From assembly GCF_040529045.1 (NCBI RefSeq), contig NZ_CP131914.1, forward strand, positions 4,324,501-4,388,500: a DNA stretch of 64,000 bases, read 5' to 3'. Source of the stretch: Xanthomonas indica (GTDB lineage: Bacteria; Pseudomonadota; Gammaproteobacteria; Xanthomonadales; Xanthomonadaceae). The notes beneath the pieces were generated by a model, which saw only the letters and a program-made list of their open reading frames with translations, was not told the origin of the DNA and searched no databases. Position numbers and translations under genes: made by a program. Shown piece by piece: positions 38,894-46,366 of the stretch (its first letter is position 1; every line of letters starts with the position of its first letter).

Positions 38894-41668
38894 ATGCCCA
38901 AGCCTGTCACGCTGTTGAACCCGCGTTTTCCTGCGTCCACGCACGACAGCGCCGCCGTGCCCGATTGGGTATTGGTCGACAAGCTCGCACCGCCACGCGT
39001 GCGCGTGGCCACGGTGGCGCGCGAGGCCTTGCTGCAGCACCTGGACCGCGCCGCCGACCTGCCGCTGACCCTGCTGCTGGCACCGCCGGGGTTCGGCAAG
39101 ACCACCTTGCTCGGGCAATGGCACCAACGCCTGCGCGAGCGCGGCGAGGCCGCGGTGGCATGGCTGTCGCTGGACGAGGACGATGCCGACCCCGGGCGTT
39201 TCCTCGCCTACCTGGCGCTGGCCGTGCGCGATGCCGGAATCGAACTCGGCGCGCCGCTGCAGGCCGCGTTGCAGCAGCAAGGGCAGGATCTCGATGCGGC
39301 CGTCACCGTGCCCAGCCTGGTCCGTGCGATCCGCGCCGCGCCGCGGCGCCTGCTGGTCATCCTCGACGATTACGACCGCGGCCAGACCAGCGCGCTCGAT
39401 GAGGTACTGACGCGGCTGGTCGAACATGCCGGCGGCCAGCTACACCTGCTGTTGGCGACGCGGCGCGCGCCGGCGCTGCCGCTGGCGCGCTGGGCGCTGC
39501 AGGGCCAGGTGGAGCGCATCGGCGCGCGGGAGCTGGCCCTGGACGAGGCGGAGACGGCAGCGCTGCTGGGCGCGCAGGTACCGCTGGCGATGGCCCGCCA
39601 GCTGCGTCGCCAGACCGAGGGCTGGGCGGTGGCGCTGCAACTGGCCGGGCTGTGGCTGGGCGGCGACGAACGCCGTCGCGACGACCTGGGCCGCTTCTCC
39701 GGCCGCACCGCCGAGCTGGCGGCGTACCTGGCCGAACAGGTGCTCAACGACCTGGATCCGGAACTGCGCACGCTGCTGCTGCAGCTCTCGCCGCTGGAAC
39801 GATTCAACGCCGCGCTCGCCGACGCAGTGCGCCAGCGCGATGACAGCGGCCGCCTGCTGGAACGGCTGGCGCACTTCCAGGGCCTGCTGGTGACGCTGGA
39901 CGGCGAGCACGAATGGTTCCGGTTCCATCCGCTGTTCGCCGATTACCTGTCCCAGCAACTGGAACGCGCGACGCCCGGGCTGGCACCGCAGTTGCAGCGA
40001 CGTGCCGCGCAGTGGTTCGACGCGCACGGACAGCTGCCCGAGGCGGTGCGGCACGCGGTGCGCGGCGGCGCGATCGACAGCGCCGCCGACTGCATCGCCC
40101 GCGCCGGCACCTGGCAGTTGCTGCTGCGCCACGGCACCGCGCCGGTTCGGGCGCTGCTGCGCCGCTTTCCGCGGCGTTGCATCGGCGAGCAGCCGGCGCT
40201 GGCCCTGACCCAGGCCTACCTGCACATGAAGCTGGGCGAGTTCGCGCACGCGCAGACCCTGCTGGAGCGATTCCGTGATTTGCCCGAACCGATGCGCACG
40301 CCGTTCGAACGCGACTACACGGTGGTGGTGGCGTTGCTGCGCGACCTGCTCGACCAGGTCTGCGCCAACCGGCGCGGGCTGGCGCAGATCGCCGCACAGG
40401 CCGCCGCGCTGGACGCGGACGACAGCCTGGGCCGCGGCACCCTGTGGTGCATCTGCGCCACCACCGCGCTGGGCCGCGCCGATTTCGCCGACGCAGAACG
40501 CTATGCGCAACTGGCCGGCACCGCGATGCAGGCCAGCGGCAGCGAGGTCGGCGTCAGCTATGCGCTGACCCACCTGGCGCAGAGCCAGTTCTACCGTGGC
40601 CAACTGGATCGGGCGGAGGCCACCTGCCGCCAGGCGCTGGCCATCGGCCAGCGCCAGCAGCAGCTCGACCCGACCCTGCAGGCGGTGGGGCAATGCCTGC
40701 TCGCGCAAGTGCAATGCGAACACGGCCGCTACGACGCGGCGGCCGACTGCCTGCAGCCGGCGCTGGCGTTCCTGGAACAGCACGACGGCTGGCTGGACGT
40801 GTACGCCGCCGGCTACGAGACCGCCCTGGTGCTGGCGCGGCAGCACGACCGCAGCGGCCGCGCCGCACTGGACCTGCTCGACCGCATCGACCGGATCGCG
40901 CATGCCCGACACCTGAGCCGGCTCGCCGACCTGGCGCTGGCCTGGCGGCTGCACGTGCTGCTCGACCAGCCGCCGTCGCCGGCGATCGACCTGCTGATCG
41001 CGCGTGCCAGCGGCGAGGCGCGCTTCACGCACGCCCTGGCGCAGCCGCAGGATTGGCGCTTTCTGACCGCGCTGGGTTTCGCCCTGGCCCGTTGGCATCG
41101 CCTGGGCGGACGCACCCGCGCCGCGCTGGCGGTGTTGCAAGGTGTCGAAGCGCGCTGCGTGGCCACCGACAACCAGGTGCACCTGGCCCGCGCACGCGCG
41201 CGCATCGCCCTGGTGCTGCACGACCGCGGCGAATCCGCCGCCGCCCTGCCCTACTTGCGTCACGCGCTGCAGCACGTGGCCGCCACCCAGGCCTGGCAAT
41301 GCCTGCTGGAACTGGGCGTGCCGGGCAAGGCACTGCTGCGCATGGCGCGCCAGCAGGACCCGCAGGCGGCGCCCAACACCACGCTGGCAATGACCATCCA
41401 GACCTTGCTCGACAAGCTGCGTCACGACCAGGACAACGGCGCCGAACTGTTCAGCGAACGCGAACTGGAAGTGCTGGCGCTGCTGGCGCAAGGCGACACG
41501 AACAAGCAGATCGCGCGGCGCCTGGCGCTGTCGGAGAACACGGTCAAGTTCCACCTGAAGAACCTGTACCGCAAGCTGCAGGCCGGCAATCGTGAGGCCG
41601 CCCTGGCCAACGCGCTGCAACGCGGGCTGCTGCAGCGCGCGGCGACGCCGGAGCGCGCAGCGGACTGA
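38894..41668 (+). CDS. MalT-like LuxR family transcriptional activator (LAL type)
   Basis: 924-residue cytoplasmic regulator of the STAND ATPase class. Walker A APPGFGKTT at 63-71, Walker B RLLVILDDYDRG near 155, then WH and a long TPR-like helical sensor region (about 420-820). The C-terminal LuxR HTH is FSERELEVLALLAQGDTNKQIARRLALSENTVKFHLKNLYRKL. Relatives such as MalT bind ATP and an inducer, oligomerise and activate from direct-repeat boxes. It sits between the Oar-like receptor/hemL and the exported amine-oxidation operon, and convergent with the latter. It is the likely activator of the three CCTACCC promoters (inference). The 223-bp gap before it shows no such box pair. Confidence 0.92.
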   Translation: MPKPVTLLNPRFPASTHDSAAVPDWVLVDKLAPPRVRVATVAREALLQHLDRAADLPLTLLLAPPGFGKTTLLGQWHQRLRERGEAAVAWLSLDEDDADPGRFLAYLALAVRDAGIELGAPLQAALQQQGQDLDAAVTVPSLVRAIRAAPRRLLVILDDYDRGQTSALDEVLTRLVEHAGGQLHLLLATRRAPALPLARWALQGQVERIGARELALDEAETAALLGAQVPLAMARQLRRQTEGWAVALQLAGLWLGGDERRRDDLGRFSGRTAELAAYLAEQVLNDLDPELRTLLLQLSPLERFNAALADAVRQRDDSGRLLERLAHFQGLLVTLDGEHEWFRFHPLFADYLSQQLERATPGLAPQLQRRAAQWFDAHGQLPEAVRHAVRGGAIDSAADCIARAGTWQLLLRHGTAPVRALLRRFPRRCIGEQPALALTQAYLHMKLGEFAHAQTLLERFRDLPEPMRTPFERDYTVVVALLRDLLDQVCANRRGLAQIAAQAAALDADDSLGRGTLWCICATTALGRADFADAERYAQLAGTAMQASGSEVGVSYALTHLAQSQFYRGQLDRAEATCRQALAIGQRQQQLDPTLQAVGQCLLAQVQCEHGRYDAAADCLQPALAFLEQHDGWLDVYAAGYETALVLARQHDRSGRAALDLLDRIDRIAHARHLSRLADLALAWRLHVLLDQPPSPAIDLLIARASGEARFTHALAQPQDWRFLTALGFALARWHRLGGRTRAALAVLQGVEARCVATDNQVHLARARARIALVLHDRGESAAALPYLRHALQHVAATQAWQCLLELGVPGKALLRMARQQDPQAAPNTTLAMTIQTLLDKLRHDQDNGAELFSERELEVLALLAQGDTNKQIARRLALSENTVKFHLKNLYRKLQAGNREAALANALQRGLLQRAATPERAAD

Positions 41669-41790
41669 ACGCGGCGACACGCGCGTTGCGTGCCATCAGG
41701 GTTCTGCAGGCGCGAGCGCCGCCGTGTTCATCCGCGGCGCCGGCACGCGCAACACTTCGCCGCCGTACCGCGCGCTGCGCGCGATGTGCC

Positions 41791-42246
41791 TCAGCCGAAC
41801 ACGAACTTGCCCTTCATCACCGCCCAGTGCCCCGGGAACGAGCAGAAGAAGGTGTAGTCGCCGCCCTTGACGAGCTTGGCGGTGGAGAACGTGACGGTGT
41901 CCGACTGCCCGGCGCCGATCACCTTGGTGTGCGCGATGACCCGCGCATCGTTCTTGGGCAGGTAGCTGTCGGCCAGGCTGCTACTGACGCCGGCATTGGC
42001 CACGGCGGGGAAATCGGCGGTCTTGGTCAGCACCCAGTTGTGGCCCATCACCGCGGCGGCGAGCTTGCCGCTGTGCTTGAGCGTCAGCGCCACCTCGGTA
42101 CAGTCGGCGGCGACCTTGATCTGGGTCTGGTCGAAGGACATCTGGTCGGTGCCGGTGATGGTCACCGCACAGGTCTTGGCCCAGGCCGCCGGCGCGAACG
42201 CGAGCGCAGCGAGGACCAGCAAAGGGGACAGCGAGGATGCTTTCAA
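41791..42246 (-). CDS. azu: Azurin (periplasmic type 1 blue copper protein)
   Basis: Periplasmic one-electron carrier. 151 residues with Sec signal peptide cleaved after AWA (residue 23). Copper ligands His69 (GHNW), Cys135, His140 and Met144 (FFCSFPGHWAVM) are all present, plus the Cys26-Cys49 disulfide. The start is TTG at 42246 with a strong AAGGAG site 6 bp before it. It is the last gene of the amine-oxidation cluster, 140 bp after the aminotransferase, and may have its own promoter. It could accept electrons from the cytochrome or flavoenzyme. Confidence 0.95.
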   Translation of the reverse strand: MKASSLSPLLVLAALAFAPAAWAKTCAVTITGTDQMSFDQTQIKVAADCTEVALTLKHSGKLAAAVMGHNWVLTKTADFPAVANAGVSSSLADSYLPKNDARVIAHTKVIGAGQSDTVTFSTAKLVKGGDYTFFCSFPGHWAVMKGKFVFG

Positions 42247-42320
42247 GAAAAACTCCTTGGCAATGGAAACGGCGCAGCGACGTCATGTGCGGCACCACGC
42301 GCTGCCTGCGCAGCGCCACG

Positions 42321-42350
42321 ACTGTCCGCTTTCGCGCAAATGCTTGTCAA
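42321..42350 (-). promoter_or_regulatory. Possible separate promoter for azurin
   Basis: TTGACA (42350-42345) is a perfect -35, but the -10 candidate GACAGT (42326-42321, 18-bp spacer) is weak. A 7-bp hairpin (GCGCTGC / GCAGCGC, 42299-42316) lies in the leader. Confidence 0.35.
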
Positions 42351-42386
42351 CGTCGAACTTTGCGCGCATCGCGGCATGCGCAGTCG

Positions 42387-43574
42387 CTAGGCGTTGCGGA
42401 AGAATCCATGCAGCGGATCGTGCGACGCAAGCGGCGCCGGCACCGGCAGCGGCCCACGCTTGCCCGCCGCCACCTGCGCGAACGCCTGCTTGAACCGCGC
42501 CATCTCCGCCGCGGTGCCGACGGTGATGCGCGAGCGCTCCGGCCACAGCGTCCAACTGCGGCCGACGAACACGCCATAGGTCGCCATCGCATCCATGAAC
42601 TCCTTCGCCGGGCGCTTCACGTCGACCATGAAGCAATTGCTCTCCGAGGCAGTGCACGCGTATCCCTGCGCGCCGAGCCAGCGCACCACGTCGCTGCGGA
42701 TGGCGCTGTTGAGCGCGCGCCGCTGCGGCACCAGCGCCGGATCGCGCAGGCTGGCCAGGCCTGCGGCGACCGCAGTCACCGGCAGGCTGTTGATGCTGTA
42801 GAACTGGAGCTTGGCCAGCAGCTCGGGGCGCGCCACCGCGTAGCCCAGGCGGATGCCGGCCATGCCATAGAGCTTGGAGAAGGTGCGCAGCACGATCACG
42901 TCGTCGCCGGCGGCGACGCGGTCGACCATGCTGCTGGCGCTGTCGGAGAAATGCAGGTACGCCTCGTCGACCACCAGCACGCTGCCCTTGGGCTTGTGCG
43001 CCAGCGCGTATTCCAGGTCCTTGCGCGGGGTGACCGAGCCGGTGGGGTTGTTCGGATTGCAGATGTAGATCACTCCGGCATGGGCGTCGGCGGCGCACAT
43101 GGCCTGCACGTCGTGCGCGTCGTCCTTGCGGAGCGGCACTTTGATCACCTTGGCGCCATTTCGCGCGGCCGCGCGCCAACCGGATTCGTAGGTGGGATCG
43201 GCGGTGACCAGGGACGCAGCGGGCGAAGTGAACGCCAGCATGGCGTAGTCCAGCGGCTCGGTGGAGCCGGCGTAGGCCATCAGATGATCCAGGCCCACAC
43301 CGAGCTGGGTGGCGAGGGTCTGCAGCAATTCGAGCTGCAGTTCGCCCAGGTAGCGCCCGCCGCTGGAGGCGATCGCGGCGATCGCGCGCTGCGCTGCCGG
43401 CGAGGGGCCACCGGGATACTCGTTGGCGTTGATCAGCACCGGCGCCAGTGCGGCGCCGGCGGCCGGCGCCGCCGTGGACGCGGCCTGCGCCAGCCACGGT
43501 GTCCCGAGGCCGGCCGCGGCGGCCAGCGCCGACTGCTGAAGGAACCGGCGGCGCGAAGGCGACGACTGCTGCAT
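42387..43574 (-). CDS. Tat-exported PLP-dependent aminotransferase (HisC-like, fold type I)
   Basis: 395 residues. The N-terminus SRRRFLQQSALAAAAGLGTPWLAQAA is a twin-arginine signal, so the enzyme would be exported folded with its cofactor. The catalytic domain has NPNNPTG (173-179), VDEAYLHF with Asp203 and Tyr206, the PLP lysine Lys234 in TFSKLYGMAGIRLGYA, and late RITVGTAAEM. It resembles histidinol-phosphate aminotransferase, but a periplasmic location rules out histidine synthesis. It probably acts on an amino acid or amine handled by the neighbouring oxidase. AGGAG precedes the ATG; 33 bp from the RidA-like gene. Confidence 0.88.
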   Translation of the reverse strand: MQQSSPSRRRFLQQSALAAAAGLGTPWLAQAASTAAPAAGAALAPVLINANEYPGGPSPAAQRAIAAIASSGGRYLGELQLELLQTLATQLGVGLDHLMAYAGSTEPLDYAMLAFTSPAASLVTADPTYESGWRAAARNGAKVIKVPLRKDDAHDVQAMCAADAHAGVIYICNPNNPTGSVTPRKDLEYALAHKPKGSVLVVDEAYLHFSDSASSMVDRVAAGDDVIVLRTFSKLYGMAGIRLGYAVARPELLAKLQFYSINSLPVTAVAAGLASLRDPALVPQRRALNSAIRSDVVRWLGAQGYACTASESNCFMVDVKRPAKEFMDAMATYGVFVGRSWTLWPERSRITVGTAAEMARFKQAFAQVAAGKRGPLPVPAPLASHDPLHGFFRNA

Positions 43575-43607
43575 GACGGACTCCTGGCAAGAACGTGGCG
43601 AAGGGAA

Positions 43608-44114
43608 CTACGGACGCACCGCGACCACTTCGATCTCGATGCGATACAGCGGATTGCCAAGCGCGGCGATCTGGAACGCCGAACGCGCCGGCAGGTTGGG
43701 CTGCTCGGGCGTGCCGAAGAACTGCCGGTAGCCCTCCATGAAGCCGGCGAAATCCATCTTCCCGCCCAGCGCCGGATCCCCGACCAGGAACGCCTGCATC
43801 TTGACCACGTCGCGCATGCCCAGGCCCATGCCTTCCAGCTGCGCCTTGATCTGCGACAGCACGCTGACCGTCTGCGCCTTGGTGTCGCCGTAGCTGGCCG
43901 GCGCATCCTTCGCGGCCGGATCGAGCGGCCGCGGCACCGCACCGCTGAGATAGACCGTGGTCTTGCCGGCCGGGATCTCCACCGCCGCGGAGATCGGGAA
44001 ATCGCTGTTGGGAATCTTGTGGCGCACGATCTCGGCGGCGCCGGCCAGCGCGGGCAGCCACAACGCGGCGCACAGGCCGACACGGAGCGAACGGGAAACG
44101 ACGCGATGGCGCAT
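43608..44114 (-). CDS. Exported RidA family protein
   Basis: 168 residues: a Sec signal peptide (VSRSLRVGLCAALWLPALAGA) followed by a RidA domain with VYLSGAVPRPLDP, TVSVLSQIKAQLEGMGLGMRDVVKMQAFLVGD and the active-site part LPARSAFQIAALGNPLYRIEIEVVAV, where Arg144 matches the substrate-binding Arg of RidA. Cytosolic RidA is encoded separately at 10390-10773. Between the cytochrome and the aminotransferase, it could hydrolyse the imine made by the flavin oxidase in the periplasm (inference). AAGGAG before the ATG. Confidence 0.9.
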   Translation of the reverse strand: MRHRVVSRSLRVGLCAALWLPALAGAAEIVRHKIPNSDFPISAAVEIPAGKTTVYLSGAVPRPLDPAAKDAPASYGDTKAQTVSVLSQIKAQLEGMGLGMRDVVKMQAFLVGDPALGGKMDFAGFMEGYRQFFGTPEQPNLPARSAFQIAALGNPLYRIEIEVVAVRP

Positions 44115-44159
44115 GCGGAACTCCTTGCGATCGGAACGGGAAAGGAAAGCCAGGCCGGC

Positions 44160-44588
44160 TCAGTGCCGCAGCGCGTGCACGTCCTCGGCACTGAGCCGGC
44201 CGGGATAGTCGTTGCCGAACTGGCTGCGCACGTAGTGCACCACCTCGGCGACCTGGCGGTCGTTGAGCGTGTCGGCGAAGCCGGGCATGCCGCCGTGGCC
44301 ATCGAGCACCATCATCGCCACGTAGGGCGCCGCGGCCACCTTGGGATTGCCGGCCAGCGCCGGATACTCGCCGGCGCCGCGCGCGCCCTGCCCGCCCGGC
44401 ATGTGGCAGCCTTGGCAGATCGCCGCGTACACGGTGGCGCCGGAGGTGGTGGTGAACTCGGCCTGCGGATACAGCGGGGTGGCGTCGGAACTCTGCGCCG
44501 TGGCCGGACCGATCCCCGGCGGCAGCATCAGCGCGACGAGGGCGGCGACGATCGCCGCGGCGAGCATCCAGGAACGATCCAGCTTCAT
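44160..44588 (-). CDS. Small c-type cytochrome
   Basis: 142 residues with an N-terminal signal or anchor (MLAAAIVAALVALMLPPGIGPATA) and one haem site CQGCH at 58-62, distal Met101 in GGMPGFADTLNDRQVAEVVHYVRSQFG. Class I periplasmic cytochrome. Its ATG overlaps the amine oxidase stop (ATGA), so the two are made together, which suggests that it takes electrons from the flavin. NicA2 of Pseudomonas, in the same flavoenzyme family, is known to use a neighbouring cytochrome c instead of oxygen. Confidence 0.93.
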   Translation of the reverse strand: MKLDRSWMLAAAIVAALVALMLPPGIGPATAQSSDATPLYPQAEFTTTSGATVYAAICQGCHMPGGQGARGAGEYPALAGNPKVAAAPYVAMMVLDGHGGMPGFADTLNDRQVAEVVHYVRSQFGNDYPGRLSAEDVHALRH

Positions 44589-46189
44589 GCGCTAGCTCCG
44601 TTGACCACGCGCCGGTGCAGGCGCTCGATCGCGTCCAGCGCCGAGGTGATGGCGCCTTCCTGCCAGGCCGGGATGTACGAGGCGTGTTCGCCGGCGAGGG
44701 CGATGCGGCCGTCGATCTGGCACAGGTTTTCGTAGTGCTCGGCGCGTGCGGCATCGCTCCACACGCCGAAGCAGCCGTGCGTGAACGGCACCCGGTGCCA
44801 GCCCACGGCGATGCCGTTGTCGAATTCGCGCGGGTACTGCGGATGCAGGTGGGTGCCGTACTCCACCGCCTTGGCCACGCGCTGCGGCGGCGGCATCGAG
44901 GTGAACTCGAACGCCTCCAGCCCCCACACGTAAGCGCCGAGCAGCACGCCCTTGCCGGCGCGCTGGAAGCCGGTGCTCGGATAGCTGATCAGGGTGATCG
45001 GCAGGTCGGTGTAGCTGATGCCGCCGTAGATCGCCTCGTCCTCTTCCCAGAAGCGGCGCTTGAACTGCAGGCCGACCTTGACCGAGGCCGCATACGGCAC
45101 CTGGCCGATCGCCGCGGCCATCTTCTCGCCCACCGCGATCGGGATGCGGCTGAGGATCGACAGCGGGATCGTGCACACGCACCAGTCGGCCTTGGCCAGC
45201 CGTTCGCCGCCGTCCGCCTCATAGGCGACGCTGACCCCGTGCGCGTCCTGGTCGATGCGGGTGACCCGCGCGTCGTAGCGGATCGCATCGCCGAGCTGGC
45301 GCGCGAAGGCCTTGCCGATCTGGTCCATGCCGCCGACCGGCTGGAACATCGCGGTCTGCATCTCGTAGTTGTTGCCTGCCGCCAGCGTGGTCCACAGCCG
45401 CGAGCGCAGGATGTCCTCGGTAGTGAACGGTTCGGAGAATTCCGGCTTGCCGGACAGGCCGCCGCCGGGATACTTGGCGAAGCCGCGGCGCTCACTGCTC
45501 TCGCGGCCCTTGACGTAGCCGAAGTCCTTGTCCAGCGCGCCCCAGTTGCGCAGCGACTCGAGCAGGATCTCCTGGTCCTCGCGCTGCAGTTGCGCGTCCA
45601 GCGCGCCCTGCTTGGTGCTCTTGGCCAGCAGTTCGGCCACGTGCCCCTTGTAGTCGGCGTCGATGTCGCGGAAGCGCTGCGGCCTGCCGCCGAAGCCGGC
45701 CTGGCTGTGCAGCAGCGCGTTGAAGTTGACCTGCACGAACGGCTCCAGCGCCACCCCGAACTGCTTGCAATAGGACAGCACCGCCTTGTGGTGGTGCGGG
45801 ATGCGCCACGGCCCGGGGTTGAGGTACAAGCCCTCGTCGAATCCGCACTGCTGGGTGAAGCCGCCCAGCTCGGTATAGCGGTCGCCGCCGCGCAGCGTCC
45901 AATTGCGGCCGCCGGGACGCGCGTTGTACTCGAGCACCTGGACGCGGTAGCCGGCCTTGCGCAGTTCGTAGGCCGCGGTCAGGCCGGCCAGGCCGGCGCC
46001 GAGCACCAGCACCGAGGCGCCGCGGGCGTCGCCGTCCAGCCGCGGCACGCCGGCGAAGCGCGATTCGGTGGCCAGGCCCAGGCTGTGCATCGCCTGGTAC
46101 ATCATCGCGCCGCCGCCGGCCAGGCCGATCCTGGCGAGCAACTGGCGGCGGGTCATGGCTCCCTTGGGGGCTGCGTGCATCGTGGACAT
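44585..46189 (-). CDS. Tat-exported flavin monoamine oxidase family protein
   Basis: 534 residues. Twin-arginine signal TRRQLLARIGLAGGGAM (Arg14-Arg15). FAD-binding Rossmann motif VLGAGLAGLTAAYELRKAG (62-80), Glu87, RPGGR (91-95); GGMDQIGKAF in the middle; C-terminal flavin segment GEHASYIPAWQEGAITSALDAIERL. It has no MAO-type covalent flavin Cys motif. The family oxidises amines or L-amino acids to imines. Genes coupled or close downstream encode a cytochrome, a RidA-like protein and an aminotransferase, so it may be a dehydrogenase rather than an oxygen-using oxidase. Start taken at 46189; ATGs at 46180 and 46156 keep the Tat motif. Confidence 0.92.
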   Translation of the reverse strand: MSTMHAAPKGAMTRRQLLARIGLAGGGAMMYQAMHSLGLATESRFAGVPRLDGDARGASVLVLGAGLAGLTAAYELRKAGYRVQVLEYNARPGGRNWTLRGGDRYTELGGFTQQCGFDEGLYLNPGPWRIPHHHKAVLSYCKQFGVALEPFVQVNFNALLHSQAGFGGRPQRFRDIDADYKGHVAELLAKSTKQGALDAQLQREDQEILLESLRNWGALDKDFGYVKGRESSERRGFAKYPGGGLSGKPEFSEPFTTEDILRSRLWTTLAAGNNYEMQTAMFQPVGGMDQIGKAFARQLGDAIRYDARVTRIDQDAHGVSVAYEADGGERLAKADWCVCTIPLSILSRIPIAVGEKMAAAIGQVPYAASVKVGLQFKRRFWEEDEAIYGGISYTDLPITLISYPSTGFQRAGKGVLLGAYVWGLEAFEFTSMPPPQRVAKAVEYGTHLHPQYPREFDNGIAVGWHRVPFTHGCFGVWSDAARAEHYENLCQIDGRIALAGEHASYIPAWQEGAITSALDAIERLHRRVVNGASA

Positions 46190-46210
46190 CGCCTCGCGGA
46201 TAGCGGATCG

Positions 46211-46275
46211 ACCATAGCCGCCGCGACGGCGGCGCAGGTCGGCTGCGGCGGGTAGGCCGCGATGGAGTGGGTAGG
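46211..46275 (-). promoter_or_regulatory. Activator-type promoter of the amine oxidase operon (paired CCTACCC boxes)
   Basis: In gene sense: CCTACCC (46275-46269), 12 bp, CCTACCC (46256-46250), 33 bp, -10 TATGGT within GGCTATGGT (46216-46211), no -35. The predicted start of transcription is about 15 bp before the ATG. The same layout stands before both TonB receptors. Confidence 0.68.
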
Positions 46276-46315
46276 TGGGTGGGGGTGGGTGCTTGGCGGG
46301 GATTGCGGCCGCCGC

Positions 46316-46350
46316 ACCCTCACCCCACCCCCTCTCCCGGGGGGAGAGGG
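46316..46350. repeat. CCCTCACCCC-type repeat with hairpin after the second receptor
   Basis: CCCTCTCCC / GGGAGAGGG stem (46330-46350), same family as 33693-33806. It is 17 bp after the receptor stop and may act as its terminator or 3' stabiliser. Confidence 0.7.
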
Positions 46351-46366
46351 CTCAAGCGGGCGCGGC

